From contig NZ_UOOB01000001.1 in the NCBI RefSeq assembly GCF_900564145.1, positions 2,482,754 to 2,546,753 on the forward strand: a DNA stretch of 64,000 nucleotides. Direction: 5' to 3'. Below are positions 36,795-45,900 of the stretch, piece by piece; the stretch's first letter is position 1; every line of letters begins with the position of its first letter. A model generated the notes under the pieces. It made no database searches. It was not told where the DNA came from and worked only from the letters and a program-made list of their open reading frames with translations. The DNA is from Comamonas sp. lk. GTDB taxonomy: Bacteria > Pseudomonadota > Gammaproteobacteria > Burkholderiales > Burkholderiaceae_C. Position numbers and translations under genes: made by a program.

Positions 36795-37361
36795 TCATGC
36801 TCCTTCTAATGGCCCGTTCAGAAATTCTTCGCGGTCTTGGTCCATGCTGTCGGCGGCAGCTTGCAGGTAGGCGCCAAAACTTGGTGCAATCCAGCTGATG
36901 TGATCGGGATCGTGCACATAGGCAATCACCTGGCCCACCGTGCCCTCGGGGCCGGGGTGATGGTCAATCAGCAAAACAATGTCCCCGTAAAAGCTGGCAA
37001 ACGGTTGCCAGCCCGTATGCCACCAGCGACCGGTCAGGCGCCTGTCGTCAGAAGCCGGCCCGGCCAGATCCCACATACGTTGAGCGCGCTTTTCCATGGC
37101 CTGTGCCTGGGCGATGGACCGCTGTGGGGTGAGAAAGTCCAGGGCATCGACGAAGCCAGGTCTTTGAAACATGGGCTGATCGCTGTCGGTGCTGCTGCCC
37201 CGGGTGATGCGCCACAGCGCGGTCAGTTGGGTATCCAAGGGGCCAAGCACATCGGCCAGCGTGGCCAGGTCCGCCTCTGATGCCGGTGGCATCCGCTGGA
37301 ACGGCAATTGGAACTGTTCATACACGGCGTGCAAATGGGTGAGGTATTGCTCAGCTGTCAT
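36795..37361 (-). CDS. SMI1/KNR4 (SUKH-1) domain protein, possible toxin-immunity protein
   Basis: Predicted 188 residues from ATG 37361; a longer frame begins at TTG 37391, so the start is uncertain. The layout LPFQRMPPASEADLATLADV (DLxxLE-type helix), LTALWRITRGSS, then WQPFASFYGDIVLLIDHHPG and GQVIAYVHDPDHISWIAPSF is the SUKH fold pattern (W-x-P, GD, and terminal helix 'SFGAYLQAAADSM'). SUKH proteins often act as immunity proteins to polymorphic toxins, but many are housekeeping. It lies next to, but opposite from, the adhesin locus. No cognate toxin is visible in the window. Confidence 0.75.
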   Translation of the reverse strand: MTAEQYLTHLHAVYEQFQLPFQRMPPASEADLATLADVLGPLDTQLTALWRITRGSSTDSDQPMFQRPGFVDALDFLTPQRSIAQAQAMEKRAQRMWDLAGPASDDRRLTGRWWHTGWQPFASFYGDIVLLIDHHPGPEGTVGQVIAYVHDPDHISWIAPSFGAYLQAAADSMDQDREEFLNGPLEGA

Positions 37362-37613
37362 AGCTTCGATCGAGGATGGAGTCTGACCCAAGCCATGTTT
37401 CTTGGGCGCTACAGATCAAGGCGAAAAGAGTTCGGGATTGCATGAATTACAAAAATACCTGATCTCAGTGATTGCTGATGTAACGGTTGCTCGGTAGTAT
37501 TCTTAATACATTTTTTGACAATTAAGACTTTTGAACACTTTTTGAGTGTCATAGCGCAGATCACTGCCAGGTCTTGTTGTCGAGCCATCTTTGCCACCCT
37601 CCCCATCGCAGAT

Positions 37614-39155
37614 ATGAACACCCTTGCTCATGACCGGCCAGAGACAAGTTTCCGTGGCCGTGTCCGGCTGACCGCCTTGCTGGGATCTGCCATTTGGCTG
37701 ACCGGCTGTGCCAATTTAACCAGCCAGGCGCTGTCCACGGCAGAAATACAGTCGCAGGTTCAGGCAGACAAGCAAAGCCTGGGCAAGGATGCGGTTGCGC
37801 TGACCGGTCCTGTCAGCCTCGAGGAGGCCATTGCCCGTGCCATCAAGTACAACTCTGCCCAGCGCCTGCGCGGCATGGAGGAGGCTGTGGCCCAGGGCAC
37901 GGCCGATGTGGCCAAGTTCGATATGCTGCCCAAGCTGGTGGCTTCGGCCGGTTATCGTTATCGCGACAAGGATCTGATCAGCCGCAGCACGGATTCGGTG
38001 ACTGGGGCCCCTTCTCTGGCTCATCCCTATATATCCTCGGACAGGGAGTCCACGCTGACTTCGCTGAGTTTTTCCTGGAGTCTGCTGGACTTTGGCCAAA
38101 GCTACTACGCTGCGCGCCAGCATGCGGACCGGGCCCAGATTGCGTCTGAGCGCCGCCGCAAAGCGATCCACACGCTGATCCAGGATGTGCGCATTGCTTA
38201 TTGGCGCGTGGCTGCGGCCCAGGCACTCGAGTCCTCGCTCTCCATCGCCGCGCAGGAAGCCGACAAGGCGCTGGAAGACTCACGCAAGGTGGAAGCGGAA
38301 AAACTGCGCTCACCTTTGGACCCGCTGCGCTATCAGCGGCAGCTGCTGGAAAACATACGCCTGCTGGAAGCCGTGCAGCAGGAGTTGTCTTCCGCGCGCG
38401 TGGAGCTGTCCTCACTGATGGGCATGCCGCCCGGTGCGCTCCAGCAGCCGCTGCGCGTGGTGGAGCCGGCCATGTCCAACGCCAAGCGCTGGCTGGAGCA
38501 ACCCGTGGAAAAGCTGGAAGACAGGGCCCTGCTGCTCAACCCCGATTTGCGTGAGAGCCTTTACAACGCCCGTATTGCCAACGAGGAAACCAAGCGCGTG
38601 ATGCTGCGCATGTTCCCAGGCCTGTCCTTCAACTACGGCGCCAACAAAAGCAGCGACAGCTATCTGATCAATGACCGCTGGCAGGACGCGGGTCTGCAGA
38701 TTTCCTTCAATCTGCTGGGCTTGCTGGCCTTGCCGGCCCAGCGCCAACTGGCAGATGCCGGCGTCAAACTGGCCGATCAGCGTCGCCTGGCTACCCAGAT
38801 GGCGGTATTGACTCAGCTGCATGTGGCCCGTCTGCAGTTCGCCAATGCCGTGCACCAATATGAAAGAGCACAAACCATTGCCGATGTGGATCAGCGCATT
38901 TCCGAGCATGTGAGCAATCAGTTGCAGGCCGAGAAGATCAATGCGCTGGAGCTGGTTTCCCAGCGTACGGCCACCATCCTTTCGGTACTACGTCGCTATC
39001 AAGCCCTGTCCAATATGCAGGCTGCAAGCTCCCGCCTGCAAGCCACGCTGGGCATGGAGCCCGTGATTGAAGGCACGGACAGCATGCCCTTGCCCGAACT
39101 CACGCAGGCCGTGGCCCGATCGCTGCAAAGCTGGGAAGCAGGGCAGATTCAATGA
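37614..39155 (+). CDS. TolC-family outer-membrane factor of the giant-adhesin locus
   Basis: Predicted 513 residues from ATG 37614 (a longer in-frame start at 37515 lacks a signal). The N-terminus has a lipoprotein signal, RLTALLGSAIWLTGCANLTS. Two outer-membrane efflux repeats follow: PVSLEEAIARAIKYNSAQRL and FSWSLLDFGQSYYAARQHAD in the first half, and SFNLLGLLALPAQRQLADAG with coiled-coil ALELVSQRTATILSVLRRY in the second. It would form the trimeric outer-membrane channel for the exporter. It is coupled to the short HlyD-like gene by an ATGA overlap, and the giant protein gene follows 207 bases later. Confidence 0.88.
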   Translation: MNTLAHDRPETSFRGRVRLTALLGSAIWLTGCANLTSQALSTAEIQSQVQADKQSLGKDAVALTGPVSLEEAIARAIKYNSAQRLRGMEEAVAQGTADVAKFDMLPKLVASAGYRYRDKDLISRSTDSVTGAPSLAHPYISSDRESTLTSLSFSWSLLDFGQSYYAARQHADRAQIASERRRKAIHTLIQDVRIAYWRVAAAQALESSLSIAAQEADKALEDSRKVEAEKLRSPLDPLRYQRQLLENIRLLEAVQQELSSARVELSSLMGMPPGALQQPLRVVEPAMSNAKRWLEQPVEKLEDRALLLNPDLRESLYNARIANEETKRVMLRMFPGLSFNYGANKSSDSYLINDRWQDAGLQISFNLLGLLALPAQRQLADAGVKLADQRRLATQMAVLTQLHVARLQFANAVHQYERAQTIADVDQRISEHVSNQLQAEKINALELVSQRTATILSVLRRYQALSNMQAASSRLQATLGMEPVIEGTDSMPLPELTQAVARSLQSWEAGQIQ

Positions 39156-39952
39156 TGCGTTTCGTGCCTCGTAATGCTCTATGGATGCTTTTAGTCCTCT
39201 CCATGGGCGCCCATGCCCAGCCCAGTGCGCCCACGCCGATGCCCAAACCCAAGGCCGCTTTGCCCAGCGTTCTGGAACAGCGCGAGATACGCGCCCAGTT
39301 GGCGCCGCGTCGTTACACCACGCTGGCGGCCGAGATCGGTGCCAAGGTGCAGCGCCTGCCCGTAACGGAAGGCGCGGCCTTTCGCCAAGGCCAGCTACTG
39401 GTGCAGTTTGACTGCAGCCTGCCGCAAGCACAGCTCAACAAGGCCCAGGCAGGCGTTGACGCCACCGAAAAAACCTGGAAAGCCAACCAGCGTCTGGCGG
39501 AGTTGAACTCAGTCGGCAAGGTGGAACTGGATGTCTCTCAGGCCGAATGGAACAAGGCCAGGGCCGAAGTCTCAGCCAACCGCAGTCTGCTGAGCAAATG
39601 CCAGATCACCGCACCCTATGCAGGTCGGGTGGCCGAGCAAAAAATTCGCGAGCAGCAATATGCCCAGCCAGGCCAGCCCCTGCTGGACATCATTGACGAC
39701 AGCCTGCTGGAGCTGGAGTTTCTGGTGCCCTCGCGCTGGCTTACCTGGCTGCAGCAGAGCACGGAGTTTCAGGTGCGCATTGATGAAACCGGCAAGGCCT
39801 ACCCCGCCAAGGTGCAGCGCCTGGCGGCAAGAGTGGACCCGGTCAGTCAGTCCATCAAGGTCAATGCTGCCATTCATGGCAAGTTTCCCGAATTGATAGC
39901 CGGCATGAGCGGGCAGGTGCTGTTGGTACCACCTGCGGCTGCTAAGCCTTAA
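39152..39952 (+). CDS. Short HlyD-like periplasmic adaptor of the adhesin locus
   Basis: Predicted 266 residues with a signal peptide (FVPRNALWMLLVLSMGAHAQ). It lacks an N-terminal membrane anchor, so it is likely soluble-periplasmic. It has the split lipoyl motif (TTLAAEIGAKVQRLPVTEGA / ITAPYAGRVAEQKIREQQY), a shorter helical hairpin (residues about 85-130), then beta-barrel sequence with LLDIIDDSLLELEFLVPSRW. This would join an inner-membrane unit to the TolC-like channel. Its ATG overlaps the outer-membrane factor gene (ATGA), so the two are made together. Confidence 0.88.
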   Translation: MMRFVPRNALWMLLVLSMGAHAQPSAPTPMPKPKAALPSVLEQREIRAQLAPRRYTTLAAEIGAKVQRLPVTEGAAFRQGQLLVQFDCSLPQAQLNKAQAGVDATEKTWKANQRLAELNSVGKVELDVSQAEWNKARAEVSANRSLLSKCQITAPYAGRVAEQKIREQQYAQPGQPLLDIIDDSLLELEFLVPSRWLTWLQQSTEFQVRIDETGKAYPAKVQRLAARVDPVSQSIKVNAAIHGKFPELIAGMSGQVLLVPPAAAKP

Positions 39953-40004
39953 ATATTCAAATAGAGGAGCGGTTTGCGCCCGTATTCAAATGGTTTCGAA
40001 GAGC

Positions 40005-40199
40005 TTAAATCTCGAAAGCCTTTGTTTGTTTACGCATGCTGCTCATGTTTTCGATAGTCAGATCACGAGATACCGCCCGCACCCAGTGTGGGCTGAACTG
40101 ACGCTCGGAAGCCGCACAACTGGTCAGAGCTACGCCAGCAGCCACAGCAAGGACATTGGATGACCCGCAAACACCGCCAACTCTGGAACCGTCTGACAC
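40005..40199 (-). other. Possible small lipoprotein or its remnant, antisense to the start of the giant adhesin gene
   Basis: The minus-strand frame contains a stretch VLAVAAGVALTSCAASERQF resembling a lipoprotein signal with an LTSC lipobox, then SPHWVRAVSRDLTIENMSS and a stop at 40005. There is no normal ATG; the only start is a GTG at 40199 inside the plus-strand adhesin gene. It may be a truncated gene whose 5' end was replaced, or simply a shadow frame. I cannot decide from sequence alone. Confidence 0.25.
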
Positions 40200-42964
40200 A
40201 GGCGCTTACGGCGAAGATCGTGAAGGCCGACGCTCCACGCCATCCGCAGCCTGCCAGCGTCGTGCGCCCGCTGGCGCTGGAGCAGCGCTTTATGTTTGAC
40301 GGTGCAGCTGCTGCGGATGTGGCGCATGCCGTGACAGATGCTGCGATACCCGTGGCTGCAGAGCACACGGTGGACACGGCCAGTGCATTGCGGCATGCAC
40401 TGACGGCAGATGCCCAGAGAGCGACCGAGGGTGCGCGAGTGGCAACACAGCGCCAGGAGGTGGTGTTTGTGGATGGTCAGGTGGCCAACATGGCGGAGCT
40501 GCTGCAAGGCCTGTCGGGTAGTCCCGAGGTCGTCATCCTCGATTCGACCAAGGACGGCCTGCAGCAGATGGCCGACTACCTTAAGGGCCGCGAAGGTCTG
40601 GATGCCATTCACCTGCTGTCCCACGGTGCCGACGGCAACGTGCAGGTGGGCAATGTCTGGCTGGCCGGCTACAACCTCGCCGAACACCGCGCGGCACTGG
40701 AAAGCATCGGTGCGGCGCTCAAGGTCGACGGCGATTTGATGTTGTACGGTTGCAAAGTCGGCGAAACGGAGCAAGGTAAGGCGTTTATCGGTGAACTGGC
40801 AAGCATCACCGGTGCGGATGTCGCGGCGTCCGCGGATGACACCGGCGCTGCGATCCTGGGTGGCAACTGGACGCTGGAGCGCAGTGTCGGTTCGATTGAG
40901 ACCACCGTACTGGGCGCGCAACTGGAAGGTTACACCGCGGTGATGGCCGCCCAGTTTACCGGTGGCGCCAACGCCAGCGCGCCAGTACTGGGAGTAGGTG
41001 CCCTGTCGAGGATGGTTGTCGGTGATTTCAACGGTGACGGGCGAGCTGACATCCTGTTCCAGACCTCGAACACCGTCAACGCGCCGTGGAAGTTCGCCGC
41101 CGGCAAGTTCGGTGGTGGCTTCACCATTGTCGACCGCACCGACATCACCTCGCCGTTTCGCAACATTGTTTCGATGGTCGACATGGCCAACACCGGCTCC
41201 AATTACTATGCCGCCGACTTCGACAAAGACGGTGATATCGACCTGCTGGGTGTTACCGTTACCCTCGGTCCGGCGTTCCTGTATCGCAACAACAACGGTG
41301 TGTTCGAAAGTACAACCCCCACCGGTTTCGGTGGCGCGCAATTCGGTTCGCGCCTGGTCGTGGGTGACTTCAACGGCGACGGTGCCGCCGACATCCTCTA
41401 CCAGCCCGGTACTGTCGACAACCTGAACAGCTGGCGCTATGCGCTGAACAACGGCAACGGCACCTTCACCGATGTGGCGCAAAGTGCTTCGCCGTTCGCT
41501 TCGTTCGCGCTGCCGACCTACAGCAACTTCAACTACCGGGTGATCGACTTCGAGGGGGACGGCGACCTCGACATCATTTACATGGCTGCTGCCAACTCCG
41601 CATCGCTCTTTCTCAACAACGGCAACGGAACGTTCAGTCTCGGGGCGGGTGGCAACATCCCGATAGCGATTTTTTCCCAGCGCGCGATCTTTGGCGATTT
41701 CGACGGCGATGGCGATGCCGACATGTTCTGGCAGATGGCCGCCAACGGCACCGACTGGAACTATGCCGAGAACCTCGGTGATGGCATTTTCGCCCCTACT
41801 GTGACCCGGGCCAACTCGCCCTTCAAGGGCTTGCAGATGGTGGATTTCGGTACCACCAACTTCCGCATCGGTGATTTCGACGGTGATGGCGACACTGACC
41901 TGCTCGGCACCTTTGCTGGAGTCGGCGCCAGCGTTTATTACCAGGACGGCACCTCGCCCAAGCTGCTGAGCAGCACGCCGACCGACAACAGCGGCGCGGT
42001 CTCGCCGTCTGCCAACATCGTGCTGACCTTCGACCAGAGCGTGACCAAGGGCAGCGGCAATATCAAAATCGTGCGCACCAGCGACGGTGTGGTGGTACAG
42101 ACCATCGACGTGAATAGCGGTGCGGTAGCTGGCAGCGGTTCCACCTGGACCATCGATCCGCCGGCAGACCTTGTCGGTGGCGTGGCCTATGCAGTGCTCA
42201 TCGACAGCAAGACCTTTGTCAATGCCTCCGGCAGGGTCTACATGGGTATCCAGACCAAAACCGCGCTCAACTTCGTCACGTCCAGCATTGCGTCGCCCGT
42301 GATCACCGGCCTAGATGGCGACAGCATCACCTACACCGAGAAAGGTGCGCCGGTGCTGATCGATCCGAGCGGCAATGCTGAGGTAACCGACGCCGATTCG
42401 CTGAACTTCTCCGGCGGTACACTCACCGTTACCATCAATTCGGGCCGTGTAAACAGCGAGGATGTGCTCGGCGTCATGCACCAAGGCATTGGAGCTGGGC
42501 AGATCGGTGTGTCCGGTGGCCTCATTTCCTACAGCAACAACATTGTCGGCATCGCTAGTGGCGGTACCGGCAGCGATCCGTTGGTCATCAACTTCAACAG
42601 CCTCGCTACACCCACTGTGGTCAGCGCCTTGCTGCAGCGGTTGTCCTACAGCAACAGCAACACCACCGATATCGGCACTGGCGCGCGGAACATCCAGGTC
42701 ACCCTTGCCGATGGCACCGGCGGTGTCAGCAACGTCGCCAACATCAGCCTTGCTATTACTGCGGTGAACGACGCGCCGACGGCTACGATCACAGCGTCCA
42801 ACCCGACCTTCACCGAGGGCGGCAGTGAGGTCGCGGTGTTCAGCAGCACCGCTATCAGCCCCGTCGAGGCTTCCCAGAGAATCGATCAGATCGTCTTCAG
42901 GGTCTCAACGTCGGCAACAGCAGTTCCGAGAGGCTGCGCATCGACGGTACAGATGTGCTCCTGA
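40160..42964 (+). CDS. Giant surface adhesin, N-terminal part (DUF4347, FG-GAP repeats), ends at an apparent frameshift
   Basis: 934 residues up to a TGA in frame. No Sec signal. The N-terminal segment includes LALEQRFMFDGAAAADV (residues 38-54), resembling the LEPR-type signature at the start of giant secreted proteins. A DUF4347 domain follows (about residues 100-262: DAIHLLSHGADGNVQVGNVW, DLMLYGCKVGETEQGKAFIG). Residues about 285-600 hold at least six calcium-binding FG-GAP/VCBS motifs (FNGDGRADILF, FDKDGDIDLLG, FEGDGDLDIIY, FDGDGDADMFW). Then a Big_5-like domain (SSTPTDNSGAVSPSANIVLT). After SPVEASQRIDQIVF the frame loses homology; the normal continuation, LNVGNSSSERLRIDGTDVLL, lies in the neighbouring frame. 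Confidence 0.85.
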   Translation: MTRKHRQLWNRLTQALTAKIVKADAPRHPQPASVVRPLALEQRFMFDGAAAADVAHAVTDAAIPVAAEHTVDTASALRHALTADAQRATEGARVATQRQEVVFVDGQVANMAELLQGLSGSPEVVILDSTKDGLQQMADYLKGREGLDAIHLLSHGADGNVQVGNVWLAGYNLAEHRAALESIGAALKVDGDLMLYGCKVGETEQGKAFIGELASITGADVAASADDTGAAILGGNWTLERSVGSIETTVLGAQLEGYTAVMAAQFTGGANASAPVLGVGALSRMVVGDFNGDGRADILFQTSNTVNAPWKFAAGKFGGGFTIVDRTDITSPFRNIVSMVDMANTGSNYYAADFDKDGDIDLLGVTVTLGPAFLYRNNNGVFESTTPTGFGGAQFGSRLVVGDFNGDGAADILYQPGTVDNLNSWRYALNNGNGTFTDVAQSASPFASFALPTYSNFNYRVIDFEGDGDLDIIYMAAANSASLFLNNGNGTFSLGAGGNIPIAIFSQRAIFGDFDGDGDADMFWQMAANGTDWNYAENLGDGIFAPTVTRANSPFKGLQMVDFGTTNFRIGDFDGDGDTDLLGTFAGVGASVYYQDGTSPKLLSSTPTDNSGAVSPSANIVLTFDQSVTKGSGNIKIVRTSDGVVVQTIDVNSGAVAGSGSTWTIDPPADLVGGVAYAVLIDSKTFVNASGRVYMGIQTKTALNFVTSSIASPVITGLDGDSITYTEKGAPVLIDPSGNAEVTDADSLNFSGGTLTVTINSGRVNSEDVLGVMHQGIGAGQIGVSGGLISYSNNIVGIASGGTGSDPLVINFNSLATPTVVSALLQRLSYSNSNTTDIGTGARNIQVTLADGTGGVSNVANISLAITAVNDAPTATITASNPTFTEGGSEVAVFSSTAISPVEASQRIDQIVFRVSTSATAVPRGCASTVQMCS

Positions 42965-45900
42965 GCAACGGTAACTCGGTGAACACCGTGACCAACAGTC
43001 TGTCGATTGCGGTGACGTATGCCAGTGGCACCGCTGAGGTGACCATAAGCAGCGCAGCAGGGCTTACGGCAGCGGCGGCCAATGCCCTCATCAACGGCAT
43101 GACCTACGCCAACGACAGCAAAGCGCCCATTGGTACCAGCCGTTCGGTGGTGCTCTTCAGCGTGCGTGACAACGGTGGCGGCAGCAACACTACCAACGTT
43201 GGCACGACCAGTGCGGTTACCCTGGTTGCGGTGAACGATGCGCCAACGCTCTCGGGCGGACCGTTCTTCCTGACAGGCACGAATGAAGACACGACGTCCA
43301 CTGGGACCCAGATAAACACGGTACTGGCTGGCCTGAACTACAGCGATCCGGACTCCGGCGCGCTGCTCGGGGCAGCAGTTACCGCCACCACCGGTAACGG
43401 CACCTGGCAGTTTTCCCTCAACGGCGTCAGCGGTTGGACCGCCTTTGGCACGGTATCTAACAGCACTGCGTTGCTGCTGACGGGCAACACGTATGTCCGT
43501 TACGTCCCTGATGGCGCCAATGGCGAGGCTGCGACCTTGACCCTGCGCGCCTGGGACCGGAGCAGCGGCACGGCGTCCTCCAGCTCTGTGCCTCGCACAG
43601 CCGACACCACTTCTTCGGGGGGCAGCACCGCCTTCTCCAGCGGCACGGCGTCGGCTTCGCTCACTGTTACCAGTGTGAACGACGCACCGGTACTGACCAG
43701 CGCGTCGCCGACCTTGCTGGGTCTGACCGATGGCCAGATCAACAACCCCGGCGTGCTGGTCAGCTCGCTGTACTCCACTAACTACACCGATGTCGATACG
43801 GGTGCGATCAAGGGCATCGCCATCACCAGCCTGAGCGCAGGCAATGGCAGCTGGCAGTACAGCCTCGATGGCACGACCTGGAACAACGTCGGTGTCGTCA
43901 CCGTCAGCTCGGCGCTGCTGCTGCGCTCCAGTGACCATGTGCGTTTCGTGCCGGATGGCGTCAATGGCACCACCGCCGACTTCACGTTCCGCGCCTGGGA
44001 CCAGACCGGTATCACCAACGGCATGCAGGGCACCAAGGCCAATGCGTCCGCCGCTGGCGGCAACACGGCGTTCTCCACCGGACTCAACACTGCCAGCATC
44101 ACTGTGACTGCGGTCAACGATGCGCCGACGCTCACTGGCAGTGGCGGCGGCCTGACCTGGACCGAGGGCAACAACACCACGTCGCTCCCGGTGGTCATCG
44201 ATAGCGGCTTGACCATCACCGATGCCGACGGCCCGTACATCGCCTCGGCGACCGTGCGTATTTCGAACAACTACAGCAACGGCAATGATTACCTGGCGCT
44301 GGTTTCCGTTTCGGCGACCATGGGCAATATCATCGGCACGTGGGATGCCGGCACTGGCACCCTGACCCTAACCTCTGCTGGCAACCAGGCGAGCCTGGCG
44401 CAGTTCCAGGCGGCGTTGCAGGCGGTGACCTTCACCAACCTGTCAGACTCGCCCACAGTGGGGACCCGCACCGTAGAGTTCAAGGTCAATGACGGTAGCC
44501 TGGACTCCCTGAGCGTCTCCCGTAACATCCTCATCAGCGCCGTGGATGACGCACCGCTGATCAATGTGCCGACGAGCATCACGGTGCTAGAGGACATCGC
44601 CACGGTAATCAGCCAGATCAGCATCAGCGATCCTGACTCCAGCAACATCTTCATGACCCTGAGCGTCACCTCCGGCACCCTTGGAGCCCTAGGCGGCGCT
44701 GGCGTGACCGTGGGCGGAACCCCTACCGCAATGACCCTGAGCGGTACCATCGCCAATGTCAATGCCTTCATTTCCAACAACCGCGTAACCTACACCACGG
44801 CGGCCAACACCACGGCCGACGTGACCCTGACCGTCGGGGTCGACACTGGCAGCGTCGGTACCGACACCAAGACCATCACCCTCTCGGTCACCCCGGTGAA
44901 CGACGCGCCGGTGGTCACCGTACCGGTGTCACTCACTGTAACCGAGGATGTACCCGGCGGCGTGACCAACATCAGCTTCAGCGACGTGGACGCCGGCAAT
45001 GCTTCGGTCACTGCAACCTTCTCGGTGCCAAGCGGTGTCCTGCGCGCCGTCTCCGGCAGCGGGGTCACGGTGGATGGTTCGGGTACCGGTACGCTCACGC
45101 TGTCCGGCAGCCTGAGCGATATCAACACCTTCATCGCCGCCACCCGCGTGTCGTTCCAGACTGCGCTCAACAGCACCGACAGCGTGCTGCTGACGGTTTC
45201 GATCAACGACAACGGCAATACCGGCGGCGCTGCGCAGACCGATAGCAAGACCGTGATCATCAACGTCTCCGCGGTGAACGATGCGCCGGTCAACAGTGTG
45301 CCGGGTGCTCAGACCATCAAGCAGAACGTGGTCCTGGCGTTCAACACCCTTAAAGGCAACGCCATTTCTTTCAGCGATCCGGATGCCGGCAGCAGCAACG
45401 TGATCGTGATCCTGAACTCGGTGAACGGCACCATGTCGCTGACCGCTGCCGGCGGTGTGAGCTTCGTGACCGGCGATGGCGTCGATGACACCTCCATCCG
45501 CATGCAGGGGACCCTGGCTGATCTCAATACCACGCTGCAGAGTCTGACGTTCAAGCCGACCACCGGCTTCCTCGGCAATGCTCAAATGAGCATCCAGACC
45601 AACGACATGGGTTTCTCCGGCAGCGGCGGTGCCAAGACCGATTTCGACCTGATCCTCATCACCGTGGTTCCGGCCAACCCGGCGGTCACCAGTGTTTCTG
45701 CCCAGGGCCTGGATCGCACCGTCAAGATAGGTGACGAAGTGCTGGTCAACGTGGTCTTCGACCAGGTGGTCAACGCCGATACCAGCGGCGGTATTCCGAG
45801 CCTGTTGCTGGAGACCGGACTGCTGGATCGCAATGCGGTTTATGTGAGCGGGACGGGCAGCAACACCCTGGTGTTCAAGTACACCGTACAGGCCGGTGAT

